DNA from: Gemmatimonadota bacterium | Lineage (GTDB): Bacteria > Gemmatimonadota > Gemmatimonadetes > Longimicrobiales > Gaopeijiaceae | Length of the DNA: 53,986 nucleotides | Reading direction: 5' to 3' | Assembly: GCA_028873845.1 (NCBI GenBank) | Contig: JAPPNO010000129.1 | Span: forward strand, 67,808 to 121,793 | Part shown: piece by piece, positions 47,006 to 53,986 of the stretch | Layout of the letters: each line of letters begins with the position of its first letter | Position numbering within the stretch: the stretch's first letter is position 1 | The notes under the pieces: model-generated | The model's database searches: none | What the model was told of the DNA's origin: nothing | Seen by the model: the letters and a program-made list of their open reading frames with translations, nothing else | Program-made: the position numbers and the translations under genes

Positions 47006-47440
47006 ATGACTATTTCAAACCACGCTCGCCGATTCCGGTCGGCCCTGTGCGTCGCAATCCTGCCCCTCCTGTCACTCGCCCTGGCGTCCTGCACCTCGGA
47101 CGTGGAGCCGGAGGAGGAGATGCTGGACATCGAGGCGCTGCAGTCGGCCCTCGACGAGGCTCACGCGGCCCACGACGACCAGGGTGACGAGACCCTGGAC
47201 GACATCGCAACCGCCGCCCACAGGCGCATCCGCGCCGAGGTGGGCCGCGGAACTCTCAGTGTAGAGGAAGCCCGGCGCCTGAGCCGGGCGATCTCTGGGA
47301 TGAAGGCGCGCTTTGAAGGGGCGGTCGAATCCGAACGACTGACGATTGAGGCCGCGTGCGCCCGCTTCCGTGAGGAGATCGTGCGCCTTTTCGAGGAGTT
47401 GCGCAAAGCAAGGGAGCGACGGAGCCGCGGGACCCGCTGA
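47006..47440 (+). CDS. Small helical lipoprotein
   Basis: 144 residues. A lipoprotein signal (FRSALCVAILPLLSLALASCTSD) precedes an all-helical, highly charged body (EEEMLDIEALQSALDEAHAAHDDQ; AAHRRIRAEVGRGTLSVEEARRLSRAISGMKARF; ACARFREEIVRLFEELRKARERR). The segment RIRAEVGRGTLSVEEARRL parallels the GEIT motif of its neighbour at 46550-46918. I know no named family; a Spy-like or SHOCT-like helical hairpin is possible. The ribosome site is weak (GGAACC about 9 nt upstream). It probably belongs to the same transcript as the preceding genes. Confidence 0.7.
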   Translation: MTISNHARRFRSALCVAILPLLSLALASCTSDVEPEEEMLDIEALQSALDEAHAAHDDQGDETLDDIATAAHRRIRAEVGRGTLSVEEARRLSRAISGMKARFEGAVESERLTIEAACARFREEIVRLFEELRKARERRSRGTR

Positions 47441-47549
47441 CCGCCAGCACGGGATAGCCGCGGCGGTCTCCTTATCTACCTCTCCCCCGCTCGTTCGGCG
47501 AACTCCTCGTCCGCGCGCGAAGCACAGGTGGCCCGGACCGGGTGATCGC

Positions 47550-47578
47550 AGTCAACCACGGTTGACATCATGTAAGCC
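47550..47578. promoter_or_regulatory. Palindromic triple half-site before the Oar-like TonB receptor
   Basis: AGTCAACC (47550-47557), AC, GGTTGACA (47560-47567), TCA, TGTAAGCC (47571-47578). The first two halves form a palindrome with a 2-bp gap. The whole follows the same 8-2-8-3-8 plan as 42773-42801. It lies 88 bp before the receptor ATG. A strong GC hairpin (about 47580-47605) follows. Confidence 0.5.
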
Positions 47579-47666
47579 AGCCGCGCGCCCGGCCGGCGCG
47601 CCCGGTTGCACGCCGAATCCGCGTTTCACCATTGTTCTTCACCGCGTTTCACTCCAGGGGACGACG

Positions 47667-50600
47667 ATGACCAGCAGGCAACGACCGAGAGACCCGCCTC
47701 GAACAACGTGGCGCCGGACATCCTGGATACGCCCTGTCATCCCCCTCCTGGCCACCCTGGCCACCACCCTCCCCCTCTCCGCCCAGAGCGCTTCCACCGG
47801 CGGCCTTCGCGGCCGCATCCTCGACCGGGACGGCATGCCCGTCGAGGCCGCGCTGGTCACCCTCGTGCACACCCGGACCGGCGTAACCAGCACCGTGCTC
47901 AGCGTGGCCGACGGACGGTATTCCCTGCGCGGACAGCGTCCCGGCGGCCCCTACACGGTCACGATCACGCGCCTAGGGTTCCGCGAGTTCACCCGCGAAG
48001 GCATCGAACTGCTCCTCGGACGGTTCGTGGACCTGGACCTCACCCTCGTGTCGGAGGCCATCGAGATCGAAGGGCTGGTTGTCGAGGCGGAAGCGGATCC
48101 GGTGTTCAACCCGGGCCGCATCGGGATCTCCACCCTGGTCACCTCCGAGGTCCTGCGGGAACTTCCCACCCTGACCCGCAACTTCCTCGACTTCGCGGCG
48201 CTCTCCCCCCTGGTCCGCACTTCCGAGGAGGGCGTGTCGGTGGCGGGAGCCAGCTACCGCTTCAATACCCTCAACATCGACGGAGCCCTCAACCAGGACG
48301 TGTTCGGGCTGTCCACCAACAACATCGCGGGCGGGCGCGCCGGGGCCCGGGTCATTCCGCTCGAGGCCGTCGAGCAGTTCCAGGTGGAGGTCGCGCCCTT
48401 CGACATCCGCCAGTCGGGGTTCACCGGCGGCGCTCTGAACGCCGTCACCAGGTCGGGGACGAACGAGTTCGAGACATCCGCCTTCGGCTTCTACCGAGGG
48501 AGCGGACTGGTCGGCGAGCTGGTGATCGACGACGTCCGAACCGAGCCCGAGCTGTCCACCGCGCGCGCCGGGTTCACGACGGGCGGACCCATCCGGCGCG
48601 ACCGCGCGCATTTCTTCATCGCCGGTGAGTGGGAACGGGCGCGGGAGCCGCCCACCGGCTTCCACGTGGGCGAGTCCGATCCGTTCCGGATGTCGCTGGT
48701 GCCCGACTCCGTGGCCCGAATGCGGTCGTTGCTGCAACAACTCGGGGCGGACCCGGGGACTGCCTCTTCGTTCCCGCTGGAGAACCAGCTGGCCAACCTT
48801 TTCGCGCGCGTCGACTGGAAGCTCGGGGACCGTCACGACGCCATGCTGCGATACAGCTTCGCCGCGGCCGACGACGAGCCGGATCCCAACCGGCTTCCCG
48901 GCGCCGCCTACGAGTTCTCGTCGGGCGGCAGCGAGATTCGGTCGCGCAACCACTCCGCGGTGCTTCGGCTCGTGTCGTCACTGGGCAACCGCCTCACGAA
49001 CGAGTTCGCGACCAATGTTCAGCTGCTGAGAGATGACGAAACCGCGCGGTCCGCCTTCCCCCAGTTGGAAGTCTCCATGGACGGCACGATCGGCGACCTG
49101 TGGGTGACGCGCGACGTCCGCGCCGGGGCCGACTTCTTCGCCCAGGACAACGGGCTCGAGCAGCGCATCATCCAGATCTCCGACAACCTCAGTTACGACG
49201 TGGGAAGCCACCAGCTGCTCGTCGGCGCGTCGGGCACCTGGTTCAACTTCGACCGCCGCTTCGTGCCCGGGGTGTTGGGCAGCTACGAATTCGACAGCCT
49301 CGAGGACCTCGCGCTGAACCGGCCGGACCGCTACGAGGTGACGATACCGCTGACGGACCAGGGAGCCGCTCCGTCCTTCGGGGTGCGGGAACTGGCACTG
49401 TACGCACAGGACGAGTGGGAGGCCGGCGACCGCCTCACGGTGCGTGCGGGGGCGCGCGTGGACATCCCGACCTTCGCGGGCCGTCCCGAAGCGAACGAGG
49501 AGCTGGAGCGGGAACTCGGGATCGACGCCTCACGGCTCCCCGACAGGCGTCTCAACCATTCGATGCGCGCGGGACTCAACTGGCGTCCCTTCGAAGGAAC
49601 GCAACTCAGGGCCGGAACCGGGGTGTTCTCCGGCCGCCCCGCCTTTTCGTGGCTGGCCAACGCCTTTCAGAACAACGGTCTCGCGGTCACGACGATCGTG
49701 TGCAGGGGCGACCAGGCGCCGGCCTTCGACCCCGCCGGGCCAACGCCCAGGGAGTGTGTGGGCGGCCCGGGTACGGGCGAGTCACCCCCGATCATCAACT
49801 ACTTCGACCCGGAGTTCCGATTCCCGCAGGACTGGCGCACGACCTTCGCCGTCGACCACCGGCTTCCAGGCGGTGTAGTGCTCTCCGCCAGCTGGATCTC
49901 GAACCTGGCGCTCCGGCAGATCTTGATCACGAACGAGAACCTCAGCCCCGACCCCCATACGGGAGGTCCGGAGGACGGCTTCGGGTTCGGACTGCGCAAC
50001 GTGTGGGGAACCCCGGTCATCTTCAGAGACGAGCAGCTGTGGGTGGGAGGCAGGATCAGCGACCTGTTCGGACCGGTGCTGCGGGTCGGGAACCGGGACG
50101 GCAACTATTCCTACGCCGCCACGGTCGAACTCCGAAAAGACTTCGGCAACGCCCTGGCGGTGCGGGCCGGCTACTCGCTGACACGTTCCTCCGACCTGCA
50201 GGACCTGCTGTCCATCGACGTCACGTCCAACTACGCGACGACGCCGATCGGCCGCCATCCCAACGACCCGGCTTCGCAACGATCCAGATTCGACCGGCCG
50301 CACAAGGTGGTCGCCAGCGCCCGGATGAGACTCCTTCCACGTTTCGGCGGAACGGAGATCAGCACGATATATGTGGGACAGTCGGGAGTCCCCTACTCCT
50401 ACGTCTACGACGGCGACGTGAACGGGGACGGCTTCAACGGGCCCCGCGCCGCCGGTCTGGCCAACGACCTGATCTACGTCCCCCGCTCGAGCCGTGAACT
50501 CCCGTCCCTATTCGTGTCCCAGATCATATGGGCGGGTTTTCTCGAGGAGGAGGAATGCGTGCGGGAGCAGTGGGCCCGCATTCTTGCGCGGAACACCTGC

Positions 50601-50927
50601 CACACGCCCTGGTCACACCGGATGGACCTGCGGGTGTCGCAGAGGGTCGACGTCCGCGGATTCAAGGCCGACCTGACGCTCGACATGCTCAACGTCCTCA
50701 ACTTTCTGAATTCGTCGTGGGGGGTGGTCCAGGTGGCCAACCCGGTGGTTCAGCTGTTCCGGGTGCGCCGGGACATCGAGACTGGTGAACTGATGGCCCA
50801 ATACATCGGTGCATTGCAGCGGGACCGGGTCACCGGCAAGGTGAGGGCAGCGCGGCCGGTCGCCCCCGAGGTAGCGTCGTCGCAATGGCGCGCGCAGTTG
50901 GGGATGCGGGTGTCACTGGCGCGCTGA
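47667..50927 (+). CDS. Oar-like TonB-dependent receptor with carboxypeptidase-regulatory-like N-terminus
   Basis: 1086 residues. A signal peptide (IPLLATLATTLPLSAQ) precedes a regulatory-like domain (GGLRGRILDRDGMPVEAALVTL, about 45-120). A plug follows (LTRNFLDFAALSPLVRTSEEGVSVAG, NTLNIDGALNQDVFG, IPLEAVEQFQVEVAPFDIRQSGFTGGALNAVTRSG), then a long barrel. The DIRQSGFTGGALNAVTRSGTN stretch is typical of Oar/CirA-like receptors that handle proteins or peptides, and in Myxococcus Oar is involved in protein secretion. The C-terminus (LGMRVSLAR) is near the barrel end. Its motif-bearing promoter region and its position after the BlaI-M56 block suggest separate but possibly linked control. Confidence 0.93.
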   Translation: MTSRQRPRDPPRTTWRRTSWIRPVIPLLATLATTLPLSAQSASTGGLRGRILDRDGMPVEAALVTLVHTRTGVTSTVLSVADGRYSLRGQRPGGPYTVTITRLGFREFTREGIELLLGRFVDLDLTLVSEAIEIEGLVVEAEADPVFNPGRIGISTLVTSEVLRELPTLTRNFLDFAALSPLVRTSEEGVSVAGASYRFNTLNIDGALNQDVFGLSTNNIAGGRAGARVIPLEAVEQFQVEVAPFDIRQSGFTGGALNAVTRSGTNEFETSAFGFYRGSGLVGELVIDDVRTEPELSTARAGFTTGGPIRRDRAHFFIAGEWERAREPPTGFHVGESDPFRMSLVPDSVARMRSLLQQLGADPGTASSFPLENQLANLFARVDWKLGDRHDAMLRYSFAAADDEPDPNRLPGAAYEFSSGGSEIRSRNHSAVLRLVSSLGNRLTNEFATNVQLLRDDETARSAFPQLEVSMDGTIGDLWVTRDVRAGADFFAQDNGLEQRIIQISDNLSYDVGSHQLLVGASGTWFNFDRRFVPGVLGSYEFDSLEDLALNRPDRYEVTIPLTDQGAAPSFGVRELALYAQDEWEAGDRLTVRAGARVDIPTFAGRPEANEELERELGIDASRLPDRRLNHSMRAGLNWRPFEGTQLRAGTGVFSGRPAFSWLANAFQNNGLAVTTIVCRGDQAPAFDPAGPTPRECVGGPGTGESPPIINYFDPEFRFPQDWRTTFAVDHRLPGGVVLSASWISNLALRQILITNENLSPDPHTGGPEDGFGFGLRNVWGTPVIFRDEQLWVGGRISDLFGPVLRVGNRDGNYSYAATVELRKDFGNALAVRAGYSLTRSSDLQDLLSIDVTSNYATTPIGRHPNDPASQRSRFDRPHKVVASARMRLLPRFGGTEISTIYVGQSGVPYSYVYDGDVNGDGFNGPRAAGLANDLIYVPRSSRELPSLFVSQIIWAGFLEEEECVREQWARILARNTCHTPWSHRMDLRVSQRVDVRGFKADLTLDMLNVLNFLNSSWGVVQVANPVVQLFRVRRDIETGELMAQYIGALQRDRVTGKVRAARPVAPEVASSQWRAQLGMRVSLAR

Positions 50928-50978
50928 GGGGTGGGAACCCGGTTTGCGGCTGGTCCCCGGACTCCCGATGGACAAACG

Positions 50979-51914
50979 CTACCCCTCGTCACCTATCCCG
51001 AAGAACGACTCCCGCCGGGCGAGCGCGCCGCGCAGCACATCGGGCTCGGCGCGGACGAAGCGGACCGGTGTGCCCGGCCGGGCCTGCGCAAGGTCGTCCA
51101 GAGCGATCGGGTCGACGGAGCCGAGCTTCGCGTAGCCGCCGATGGTCGGGCGGTCCCGCATGAACACCAGCGGGAGGCCGTCGCCCGTGACCTGGACGGT
51201 CCCATCCACGAGGGGCGTCGAGTCGAGGACGCGCGGACCGCTGGTCATGGCGGGACCGGCCAGGCAGCTCGCGGTGCGGTCGCTCGCGGGGTCCAGGGTC
51301 CATGCCGCATCCAACAGCCGTGTCCTGTCGTCTCGCGAAAACTCGGCCCACTCGTACCCGGTCACCAGGGGTATCGTCAGCGAGCCCGGGACCGGCGGAA
51401 TGAGTTCGCCGGGCAAACGCCGGACCGGACACCTGTGGCCGGGTGCGTGCCATCGCAGTGGCTCCCCCGCACGCAGGCAACGGCCCAGCAACCCGGGCAG
51501 CCCGTCCCGCACGACGGCCGACGCTGAACCGAAGGCCGTGGTGACATCCAGCCCGCCGGGAAAGGCGAGATAGGCACGCATGCCGGACGAGCCGTAGCCA
51601 AGGCGCAGCAGCTGGCCCGGCCTGACACGCACGGTGCGCCACGAGCCCGCCTCGACGCCGTCAAGCGCGGCGGCGCAGCCCGCGCCCGTGACCGCGACCA
51701 CGGTTTCAACCGCAAAGCGCAGAGCGAAACCGCCAAGGGTGATCTCGAGCGCGGCCGCCGCCGGGTCGTTTTCGAGGAGCCGGTTGGCCCACAGACAGGC
51801 CCGCTGATCCATGGCGCCCCCGGGAGCGAGGCCGGCACGGCGCCCGCTCCGCCTCCCCAGGTCCTGGATCGTGCAGAACGGCCCGGGGCGCTCCACGACG
51901 CCGTGCGGATTCAT
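50979..51914 (-). CDS. pxpC: 5-oxoprolinase subunit C (biotin-dependent carboxyltransferase-like)
   Basis: 311 residues from the ATG at 51914, which overlaps the pxpB stop by 4 nt; a GTG at 51920 is the alternative. Family features are VVERPGPFCTIQDLGRRSGRRAGLAPGGAMDQRACLWANRLLEN, LEITLGGFALRF, LRLGYGSSGMRAYLAFPGG and DGLPLVFMRDRPTIGGYAKLG. It is the AHS2/PxpC half of the ATP-dependent enzyme that opens 5-oxoproline to glutamate, working with PxpA and PxpB. All three subunit genes are adjacent. It ends 51 bp from the convergent TonB receptor gene. Confidence 0.93.
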   Translation of the reverse strand: MNPHGVVERPGPFCTIQDLGRRSGRRAGLAPGGAMDQRACLWANRLLENDPAAAALEITLGGFALRFAVETVVAVTGAGCAAALDGVEAGSWRTVRVRPGQLLRLGYGSSGMRAYLAFPGGLDVTTAFGSASAVVRDGLPGLLGRCLRAGEPLRWHAPGHRCPVRRLPGELIPPVPGSLTIPLVTGYEWAEFSRDDRTRLLDAAWTLDPASDRTASCLAGPAMTSGPRVLDSTPLVDGTVQVTGDGLPLVFMRDRPTIGGYAKLGSVDPIALDDLAQARPGTPVRFVRAEPDVLRGALARRESFFGIGDEG

Positions 51915-52582
51915 CCGCACTCCGCCTCGTACGCCCTGCGATCGATCATGCGGAACTCGACGGTGCCGCCGGGACGGAAACGGGCGATCCGCTCAACGGG
52001 ATCCTCGAACAGGGCCGGAGGGACACGGCCGACAAGACGCCACCCACCCGGACCCGCCGCCGGATAGACGCCGGTGCGCCGGTCCGCAATCCCCACCGAC
52101 CCCGTCTCCACCCGTCGGCGCGGCGTGCGCAGGCGCGGCATGGCGATCCGTGGATCCACGTCGCCCAAATACGCGAAACCCGGCGCGAAACCGGTCGCCA
52201 GCACGACGTAAGTGGTTCTGCTGTGGAGCCGCGCGACCTCCGCCACACCGAGTTCCGCGCTGGCTGACAGGTCCTCCAGGTCCGGGGCCAGTTCCGGATC
52301 ATAGCAAACGGGCAGCGAAACAGGGTCGCCAGGTTCGATATCCGGGACCTCCAGAAGGCATTCCTTCGCAGCAGCCGACAGTCGGGCTTCAACGTCGACC
52401 GGATCCCAACTGTGGGGCGAACCCTCGATCAGCAACCGGTTGAACGCCGGAATCTTCACCCGCACATCGGGCAGCGCGTCACGCGCGACGCGCTCAAGCC
52501 CGAGGACTCGCGCGATCCCCTCCCGGTCGGCCGGCACCGGCAGTGTGACCAGGGCGCTGACTGGGCCCGGGAAGGTAATCAC
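51911..52582 (-). CDS. pxpB: 5-oxoprolinase subunit B
   Basis: 223 residues from a GTG overlapping the pxpA stop by 4 nt. It belongs to the AHS1/PxpB family: ERVARDALPDVRVKIPAFNRLLIEG, SLPVCYDPELAPDLEDLS, TYVVLATGFAPGFAYLGDVDPRIAMPRLRTPRRRVETGSVGIADRRTGVYPAAGPGGWRLVGR. The family landmarks PGFAYLG, GSVGIA and GPGGW(R)LVGR are intact. It forms the ATP-using complex with PxpC that activates 5-oxoproline for PxpA. The gene lies between pxpA and pxpC with coupled starts on both sides. Confidence 0.94.
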   Translation of the reverse strand: MITFPGPVSALVTLPVPADREGIARVLGLERVARDALPDVRVKIPAFNRLLIEGSPHSWDPVDVEARLSAAAKECLLEVPDIEPGDPVSLPVCYDPELAPDLEDLSASAELGVAEVARLHSRTTYVVLATGFAPGFAYLGDVDPRIAMPRLRTPRRRVETGSVGIADRRTGVYPAAGPGGWRLVGRVPPALFEDPVERIARFRPGGTVEFRMIDRRAYEAECG

Positions 52583-53310
52583 CCGCCGCGTGGCACCAGC
52601 TCACGGATGCGGCGCAGAACCTCCCGTGCCGACGGATTGTCGCCGTGGACGCACAACGTCTCGGCCTGCACCGTCAGCCGCCCCTCCGGCGTCTCCACGA
52701 ATCCGCCAACGAGATTTGCCACGTGCCCGGCAACCGCATCGTGATCGCTCAGAACCGCTCCCCGCATCGAGCGCGGCTGGAGGCGACCATCGGAGGCGTA
52801 GGCGCGGTCGGCGAAGGCCTCGAACGCCAGCAGCAGCCCCGTGTGCGCGAGCATCGCCGCGTGCCGCTCCCGGTCCGGCGTCGCCTGCAGGACGAAGATG
52901 AGCGATGAATCCACCGCGGCCACGCCCTCGGCCAGCCGCATGAGCAGCCGGTCGTCGTTCATCATGGCAAGGTAGAGGGCCCCGTGCGGCTTCACGTGGT
53001 GGAGGCGCGTCCCCAGCGCGGCCGCAACCGCCCCGAGCGCCCCGATCTGCGCCTGAATCTCGCGCACGAGCGAGTCGAGCGGCCAATCCAGCCTAAGGCG
53101 CCCGAAGTTGCGACGGTCCGGATACCCGGGATGCGCCCCCGCCTGCACACCGTGTTCGACCGCCAGCGACAGCGTCCGCGCCATGGTGTCCGGGTCTCCC
53201 GCATGTCCCCCGCACGCGATGTTGGCCCAGTCGATGAGCGGCATCACGGCTTCGTCGGCCCCCTTCTCCCAGGGACCGTAGCTCTCCCCCATGTCGCAGT
53301 TGATCAGCAT
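52579..53310 (-). CDS. pxpA: 5-oxoprolinase subunit A (LamB/YcsF family)
   Basis: 243 residues. The N-terminus (MLINCDMGESYGPWEKGADEAVMPLIDWANIACGGHAGDP) is diagnostic, with AGAHPGYPDRRNFGR, HHVKPHGALYLAMMND, EAFADRAYASDGRLQPRSMRGAVL and LCVHGDNPSA also typical. The ATG at 53310 lies 7 nt inside the end of the HD-domain gene. Together with pxpB and pxpC it would hydrolyse 5-oxoproline, a product of glutamine/glutathione breakdown and of peptide degradation, to glutamate. The frame is open far upstream but reads antiphase to the HD gene. Confidence 0.95.
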   Translation of the reverse strand: MLINCDMGESYGPWEKGADEAVMPLIDWANIACGGHAGDPDTMARTLSLAVEHGVQAGAHPGYPDRRNFGRLRLDWPLDSLVREIQAQIGALGAVAAALGTRLHHVKPHGALYLAMMNDDRLLMRLAEGVAAVDSSLIFVLQATPDRERHAAMLAHTGLLLAFEAFADRAYASDGRLQPRSMRGAVLSDHDAVAGHVANLVGGFVETPEGRLTVQAETLCVHGDNPSAREVLRRIRELVPRGG

Positions 53311-53891
53311 GCCCCCCGCCTCGCCGCCATGTCTTCCCCCCGAACCTCCAGCACATCCCCCACCGTCTTCAACCCGTCGATCACGTTCCGGATGTGCTCG
53401 GCACGCGGCAGCCCGATCAGCTCGATGCCGAGGTGCACCGCCTCCCGGTGCACGCCGCGCGCGAAGGCCTTGTCCTTCATCTTCTTCGCCACCGACTTCG
53501 GCTTCAGGTCGTCGATGCCGTTTGGGCGCACCAGGCAGCAGGCGTAGACCAGCCCGCTCAGTTCGTCGCAGGCGTAGAGGACGCGTTCGAGGGGCGACTC
53601 GGGGGCCACATCGGTGCGGTCGGGGTAGCCATGCGTCAGGACGGCGCGGACGACTTCGTCGGGATAGCCGAGTTCGCGCAGCCGTGCGACGCCGACGTGG
53701 GGGTGCTCGTCGGGATGGCGCTCCCAGTCGAGGTCGTGCAGCAGCCCGGCCAGCCCCCACAACTCCTCGTCCTCGCCCGTGAGGCGGGCATAGTGGCGCA
53801 CCGCCGCCTCCACTGCGAACATGTGCTTCCGGAGGGCTTCGCTCTCGACCCATTCCTCGAGCAGGGCGACGGCATCGGATCGGGTGGGCAT
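53304..53891 (-). CDS. HD-domain phosphohydrolase
   Basis: 195 residues from the ATG at 53891; ATGs at 53921 and upstream are possible. The HD metal-binding motif is complete: His in RKHMFAVEAAVRHYA, HD in LAGLLHDLDWERHPDEH, then VVRAVLTHGYPD and a later Asp in LYACDELSGLVYA. Such proteins hydrolyse nucleotides or other phosphorylated metabolites; the substrate cannot be told. It leads the pxpABC genes and overlaps pxpA by 7 nt, which is unusual company for 5-oxoprolinase. A partial copy of the repeated half-site motif lies 25-42 nt upstream. Confidence 0.85.
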   Translation of the reverse strand: MPTRSDAVALLEEWVESEALRKHMFAVEAAVRHYARLTGEDEELWGLAGLLHDLDWERHPDEHPHVGVARLRELGYPDEVVRAVLTHGYPDRTDVAPESPLERVLYACDELSGLVYACCLVRPNGIDDLKPKSVAKKMKDKAFARGVHREAVHLGIELIGLPRAEHIRNVIDGLKTVGDVLEVRGEDMAARRGAC

Positions 53892-53915
53892 CGGGGATGG
53901 ACCTTTCGCGGTTCG

Positions 53916-53933
53916 TGTCATGCATGATTTACA
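53916..53933 (-). promoter_or_regulatory. Partial copy of the half-site motif before the HD gene
   Basis: Read on the minus strand: TGTAAATC, gap AT, GCATGACA. This matches the first two half-sites and 2-bp gap of the motif at 16725-16753 and 42773-42801. The expected third half-site is not seen. It lies 25 nt before the proposed ATG and overlaps an alternative ATG at 53921. Confidence 0.3.
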
Positions 53934-53986
53934 ACCCGGATCCTGCGGCCAGAAATGGGAGCGCACCGCCCGGGGCCTTAGATTAC

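Noticed and set aside
47562-47567. TTGACA as the -35 of the Oar-like receptor gene
   Set aside because: The region 16-18 bp downstream is GC-only with no -10 resemblance; the hexamer is better explained as part of the palindromic half-site.

Overview
The window is very GC-rich, gene-dense bacterial DNA with no rRNA, tRNA, CRISPR array or transposase that I can see. The gene types suggest a Gram-negative bacterium with an outer membrane: TonB-dependent receptors with carboxypeptidase-regulatory-like N-termini, a TolB-propeller/amidohydrolase fusion, BlaI-M56 signalling, beta-propeller lipoproteins, MacAB-TolC efflux and many exported peptidases. This mix resembles Gemmatimonadota, but that is an inference from gene style, not from a marker gene. 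Two genes (the amidohydrolase at 1204-4719 and the sigma factor near 23987-24544) lack an obvious ATG/GTG/TTG start.

Layout. 156-5900 (-): a translationally coupled set of two paralogous exported plug-only proteins flanking a giant exported propeller/amidohydrolase. 6480-12231 (+): methionine synthesis, with full-length cobalamin-dependent metH overlapping a homocysteine methyltransferase/methylenetetrahydrofolate reductase fusion. 12240-16728 (-): an operon with 4-nt overlaps carrying an S9 peptidase, aminopeptidase P and a second stand-alone MTHFR-like protein. 17095-20988 (+): an exported regulatory-like-domain protein and a TonB receptor. 20940-23719: a phosphodiester glycosidase (-), a small exported barrel-like protein (+) and threonine synthase (-). 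23864-26260 (+): an ECF sigma factor with its own ECF-type promoter, an anti-sigma protein and a double-PDZ protein. 26272-32909 (-): a seven-gene operon of ECF sigma, anti-sigma-like protein, Spy-like protein, TolC, ABC ATPase, MacA-like adaptor and MacB-like permease. 33018-42761 (-): a hypothetical protein, HNH nuclease, priA, an M24 peptidase, a CcmH-like lipoprotein, a deacetylase and carB. 42889-50927: a MetS-like micro-protein (-), then (+) blaI, an M56 sensor-protease, a propeller lipoprotein, a decayed M56 duplicate, two small lipoprotein-like genes and a large Oar-like TonB receptor. 50979-53891 (-): HD hydrolase, pxpA, pxpB, pxpC (5-oxoprolinase).

How the parts fit. Exported peptidases, aminopeptidases, TonB receptors and 5-oxoprolinase suggest a peptide-scavenging lifestyle. 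Two sigma/anti-sigma modules and the BlaI-M56 block look like envelope-stress or antibiotic-sensing circuits, one of them built directly into an efflux operon.

Most interesting signals. (1) A repeated 8-2-8-3-8 pattern of half-sites (about 29 bp) lies at the promoters of carB, the Oar-like receptor and the S9 peptidase, with a partial copy before the HD gene. It may mark an undescribed regulon. (2) The BlaI-M56 block contains a frameshifted, internally deleted second M56 gene whose tail survives as a free-standing small lipoprotein-like gene. The intact M56 gene has a matching internal ribosome site. (3) A short helix-turn-helix-like 'GEIT-EEAR' motif recurs in three otherwise unrelated envelope proteins. 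(4) metH contains a sharply AT-richer patch of about 85 bp, and its leader carries pieces in the order expected of a cobalamin riboswitch.
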